A DNA stretch of 7,585 nucleotides from Deltaproteobacteria bacterium (GTDB lineage: Bacteria; Desulfobacterota; Syntrophia; Syntrophales; UBA2210), in NCBI GenBank assembly GCA_030603465.1, contig JAUVXT010000115.1, positions 1-7,585 of the forward strand. The letters run 5' to 3'. The notes below the pieces were generated by a model. The model did no database searches and was not told where the DNA came from. It worked only from the letters and a program-made list of their open reading frames with translations. The position numbers were made by a program, and so were the translations under genes. The first letter of the stretch is position 1. The number at the start of each line of letters is the position of its first letter. Of the stretch, positions 5,698-7,585 are shown piece by piece.

Positions 5698-6930
5698 ATG
5701 AAATACATGAACAACGAAAAAAAGATTTTAATATCCACCTGCACAGCCCATTATTTTACACATTTTTATGAACTTCTTTTCCCGGCGCTGGCGATACCTT
5801 TGGTAATCTCACTCGAAATGGACCTGACCGATGTCTTGAAGCTGAGCTTCCTCATGTACCTCCTCTATGGAGTGGCTGCACTCCCCTGGGGTTTCTTTGC
5901 CGACCGGCATGGAAGCAGAAAAAGTCTGGTGATATTCTTCATCGGCACCGGCATAGGATCGATTCTTACCTCCTTCTCGAACAGTCAGGGGGAATTCATA
6001 TTCACCCTTGCCATCATTGGCTTCTTTTCGAGCATATCGCATCCGGCAGGATTGGGACTCATATCCATAGGCATGAAAAACAGAGGGTCGGCCCTGGGCA
6101 TTAACGGAATGGCAGGGAATCTTGGCCTGGTGAGCGCTCCCTTCATAGCGGGACTTTTCAACTGGCTTGTGGGATGGGAAATGACCTTCCTTCTCATCGG
6201 TGTCCTCAGCATTCTTGGCGGCATTGTTACGGCGCTTATGAAAATTGATGAGACACCGATTCAAAACAAAGCCGAAAGCTCGAATTCAGGACCGACCAAC
6301 AACAATCATTATATAAAATATTTTTTGATCCTCTGTGCCGCCATGACCCTTGGCGGCTTCGCTTACAGAATCAACAGTATCATTCTGCCTGCATACCTTG
6401 AATTCAATGCCAGTTTTTTATGGAATTTTTTGAAGGGCTTCGATCTCAGTAATCTTCAAGGCGCAAAGACCATGGCGGCAACACTCCTCGTTTCGCTGGT
6501 ATATATTATTTCTACCCTTGGACAGCTTGTTGCGGGGAAGCTTGCCGACAGGTATGATCTTCGGTGGCTTTATTTCGGGTTCCATGCCACAAGCATTCCA
6601 TTCGTTATCTCAATGGGTATTCTTGATGAGCAACTCCTTGTGATTTCTGCCTCCGTTTATGTCTTCTTTGCTCTCGGTATGCAGCCCATAGAAAACAGCC
6701 TGGTGGCAAAATACACACCGAAACGATGGAGGAGTACCAGTTACGGAATAAAGTTTATTCTCGTATTCGGCTTCAGTTCTCTGGCCGTCTATGTTGTTAG
6801 CTGGATTAAAAACGCGTACAATCTCGAAACTGTTTATTTTCTCTCCGGCACCATTGTTTTTACCCTGGCACTTTTCGTATTATTCCTTATCTGGTCTTCA
6901 CGGGGAACGACCTGTAAAAACAACGAGTAA
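5698..6930 (+). CDS. Major facilitator superfamily transporter
   Basis: A 410-residue inner-membrane protein with the two-fold, 12-helix pattern of the MFS. The signature loop between helices 2 and 3 is GFFADRHGSRK (65-75). Its degenerate counterpart between helices 8 and 9 is GKLADRYDLR (280-289). The halves are joined by a polar, Asn/Ser-rich cytoplasmic loop (about 183-206). The N-terminal segment around HYFTHFYELLFPAL (18-31) and SHPAGLGL (114-121) recalls the fosmidomycin-resistance (Fsr)-like branch, but I cannot assign a substrate. An amphipathic stretch of about 25 residues (233-258) follows the helix ending at PAYL. Two starts are possible, ATG 5698 and ATG 5707. Neither has a strong ribosome-binding site, and the GAGAGCGG stretch suits the second a little better in spacing. 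Similar base composition to its neighbours gives no sign of recent transfer. Confidence 0.88.
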   Translation: MKYMNNEKKILISTCTAHYFTHFYELLFPALAIPLVISLEMDLTDVLKLSFLMYLLYGVAALPWGFFADRHGSRKSLVIFFIGTGIGSILTSFSNSQGEFIFTLAIIGFFSSISHPAGLGLISIGMKNRGSALGINGMAGNLGLVSAPFIAGLFNWLVGWEMTFLLIGVLSILGGIVTALMKIDETPIQNKAESSNSGPTNNNHYIKYFLILCAAMTLGGFAYRINSIILPAYLEFNASFLWNFLKGFDLSNLQGAKTMAATLLVSLVYIISTLGQLVAGKLADRYDLRWLYFGFHATSIPFVISMGILDEQLLVISASVYVFFALGMQPIENSLVAKYTPKRWRSTSYGIKFILVFGFSSLAVYVVSWIKNAYNLETVYFLSGTIVFTLALFVLFLIWSSRGTTCKNNE

Positions 6931-7092
6931 GGCCACAGGGAACAAAATCGGACACGTTCTTCTGTCATCTTGAATGGTTGAGCATGAATCGCCTGTCCTG
7001 CACAAACACCTTTCACTGAGTAACGATCTGCTGGAATGCCAAATGTCAACGACTCTTCACGAGTACACACCAACCCTTCATACTCCATCAAT

Positions 7093-7143
7093 GAACAGCG
7101 AGCAAAGGCGAACGAATATAAATGGATTTTTCCTTAACTTCCT
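7093..7143 (+). repeat. 51-bp interspersed repeat, copy 2
   Basis: Matches the minus strand of 1618-1668 at 45 of 51 positions, with six transitions and no gaps. Relative to the chromosome the two copies are inverted. Unlike copy 1, this one has no adjacent 13-bp hairpin and no long inverted-repeat arms that I can see. Confidence 0.65.
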
Positions 7144-7307
7144 ATCCTTCCGCTTCACCAAGATTTGTTCGCAAAAACCATCTTAATGACCCCTAAAAGA
7201 AATTTATGCTTGAACAACTTTATTACGAAAGAACCAAAATTTAAAATATTGCATTAATTTCCTTGATCCTTCTATTCTTTTTTGTTTAAAGTAACATTAA
7301 TGCACCG

Positions 7308-7370
7308 GTAAAAAGTCGCCATTACGGCTTTCGCCGGAATGACGGAAAATGGTATTTTTGGACTTTTTAC
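7308..7370. repeat. Nested inverted-repeat element with GTAAAAAGTC ends
   Basis: Exact 10-bp terminal inverted repeats (7308-7317 and 7361-7370) enclose a second pair, CCATT/AATGG (7319-7323 and 7348-7352). A central hairpin, CGGC-TTTC-GCCG (7325-7336), lies within. On the minus strand the centre reads CATTCCGGCGAAAGCCG, a motif common in interspersed repeats of some proteobacterial genomes. The right end extends to 7381 as the sequence shared with 322-345. It could act as a hairpin in either transcript. Confidence 0.6.
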
Positions 7371-7415
7371 GAGATTGTCAACATTATTATTCTTTTGAAT
7401 TTAAAGTGAGAAAGA

Positions 7416-7585
7416 GTGCGATATCAACGATTAAAAATATTGGATTTATCTCTGGCTTCTATCTTAATATCTTCACAGGTATGTCTGGCAGAGGCAGAGA
7501 TAAAAAATAATTCAGTAAGAATCGGTATTTATCTCCCTATGACCGGAGTTGATGCTGCATTCGGTCAGTCTGAATATAGCGCTAT
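7416..7585 (+). CDS. ABC transporter substrate-binding protein, branched-chain amino acid type (5' part only)
   Basis: The first 56 codons are visible; the gene continues past the window. A positively charged start (MRYQRLK), a hydrophobic core (about 8-24) and a small-residue site near CLA-EA (cleavage after about residue 25 or 27) form a Sec signal peptide. There is no convincing lipobox. The mature protein begins with VRIGIYLPMTGVDAAFGQ (34-51). This is the hallmark first strand and loop of the LivJ/LivK-type periplasmic binding fold, in which the residues after PMTG help form the ligand pocket. The start is GTG at 7416-7418, behind a purine-rich stretch and the closing TGA at 7407-7409; no in-frame ATG precedes the signal peptide. 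The ligand cannot be told from this fragment. Relatives bind amino acids, amides, urea or aromatic acids. Permease and ATPase genes would be expected downstream. Confidence 0.75.
   Translation, partial: MRYQRLKILDLSLASILISSQVCLAEAEIKNNSVRIGIYLPMTGVDAAFGQSEYSA

Larger units (their letters stand above)
6931..7415. other. Non-coding region with repeats
   Basis: About 485 bp between the transporter stop and the next gene. It contains the second copy of the 51-bp repeat (7093-7143) and a hairpin-forming inverted-repeat element (7308-7370). Short open frames here show no recognisable domain. A weak promoter-like pair, TTGCAT and TATTCT 18 bp apart near 7250-7280, could serve the following gene but is not convincing. 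The first 160 bp (6931-7090) hold nothing I can name. Confidence 0.55.

Noticed and set aside
5809..6264. Minus-strand 151-residue open frame inside the MFS gene
   Set aside because: Antisense shadow of a membrane-protein gene with clear MFS motifs; no domain of its own.
6834..7091. Minus-strand 85-residue open frame overlapping the transporter 3' end
   Set aside because: Its C-terminal part is antisense to the MFS gene, it has no recognisable domain, and no ribosome-binding site stands out.

Overview
The window looks like a piece of a bacterial chromosome, probably Gram-negative, because it encodes a TonB-family energy transducer and a Sec-exported solute-binding protein. Moderate GC content and interspersed repeats ending in GTAAAAAGTCCAA or carrying a CCGGCGAAAGCCG-type hairpin resemble what I know from Desulfobacterota (former Deltaproteobacteria). 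That assignment is inference only. I see no phage, plasmid, CRISPR, rRNA or tRNA signature.

Left edge (1-369): a small junction of gene remnants. The plus strand carries the C-terminal tail of an acyl-CoA-binding protein (about 204-275). Abutting it on the minus strand is an Ada-like zinc-binding domain (56-208). A perfect 12-bp hairpin (281-316) and a repeat end (322-345) separate these from the next gene.

Minus-strand block (370-4858): meso-diaminopimelate D-dehydrogenase (ddh, lysine and peptidoglycan precursor synthesis) with its own strong sigma70-type promoter. A 370-bp gap upstream of it is filled by an imperfect inverted-repeat element. Beyond that lies a two-gene operon for cobalamin-dependent methionine synthesis. 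Its first gene is a stand-alone reactivation-domain protein. The second, overlapping it by ATGA, is a MetH with homocysteine, folate and B12 modules but no fused reactivation domain. The operon has a well-formed promoter and a leader of only about 20 nt, so no riboswitch is expected.

Plus-strand block (5059-7585): diverging from the metH operon are a short TonB-like protein and a 12-helix-type MFS transporter. About 485 bp of non-coding, repeat-bearing DNA follows, then the first 56 codons of a periplasmic branched-chain-amino-acid-type ABC substrate-binding protein cut by the window edge.

The genes are mostly housekeeping and transport. The less ordinary material is the remnant junction at the left edge, the split methionine synthase, and three kinds of interspersed repeat at gene boundaries. 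One of these is a 51-bp sequence present twice in inverted orientation, about 5.4 kb apart.
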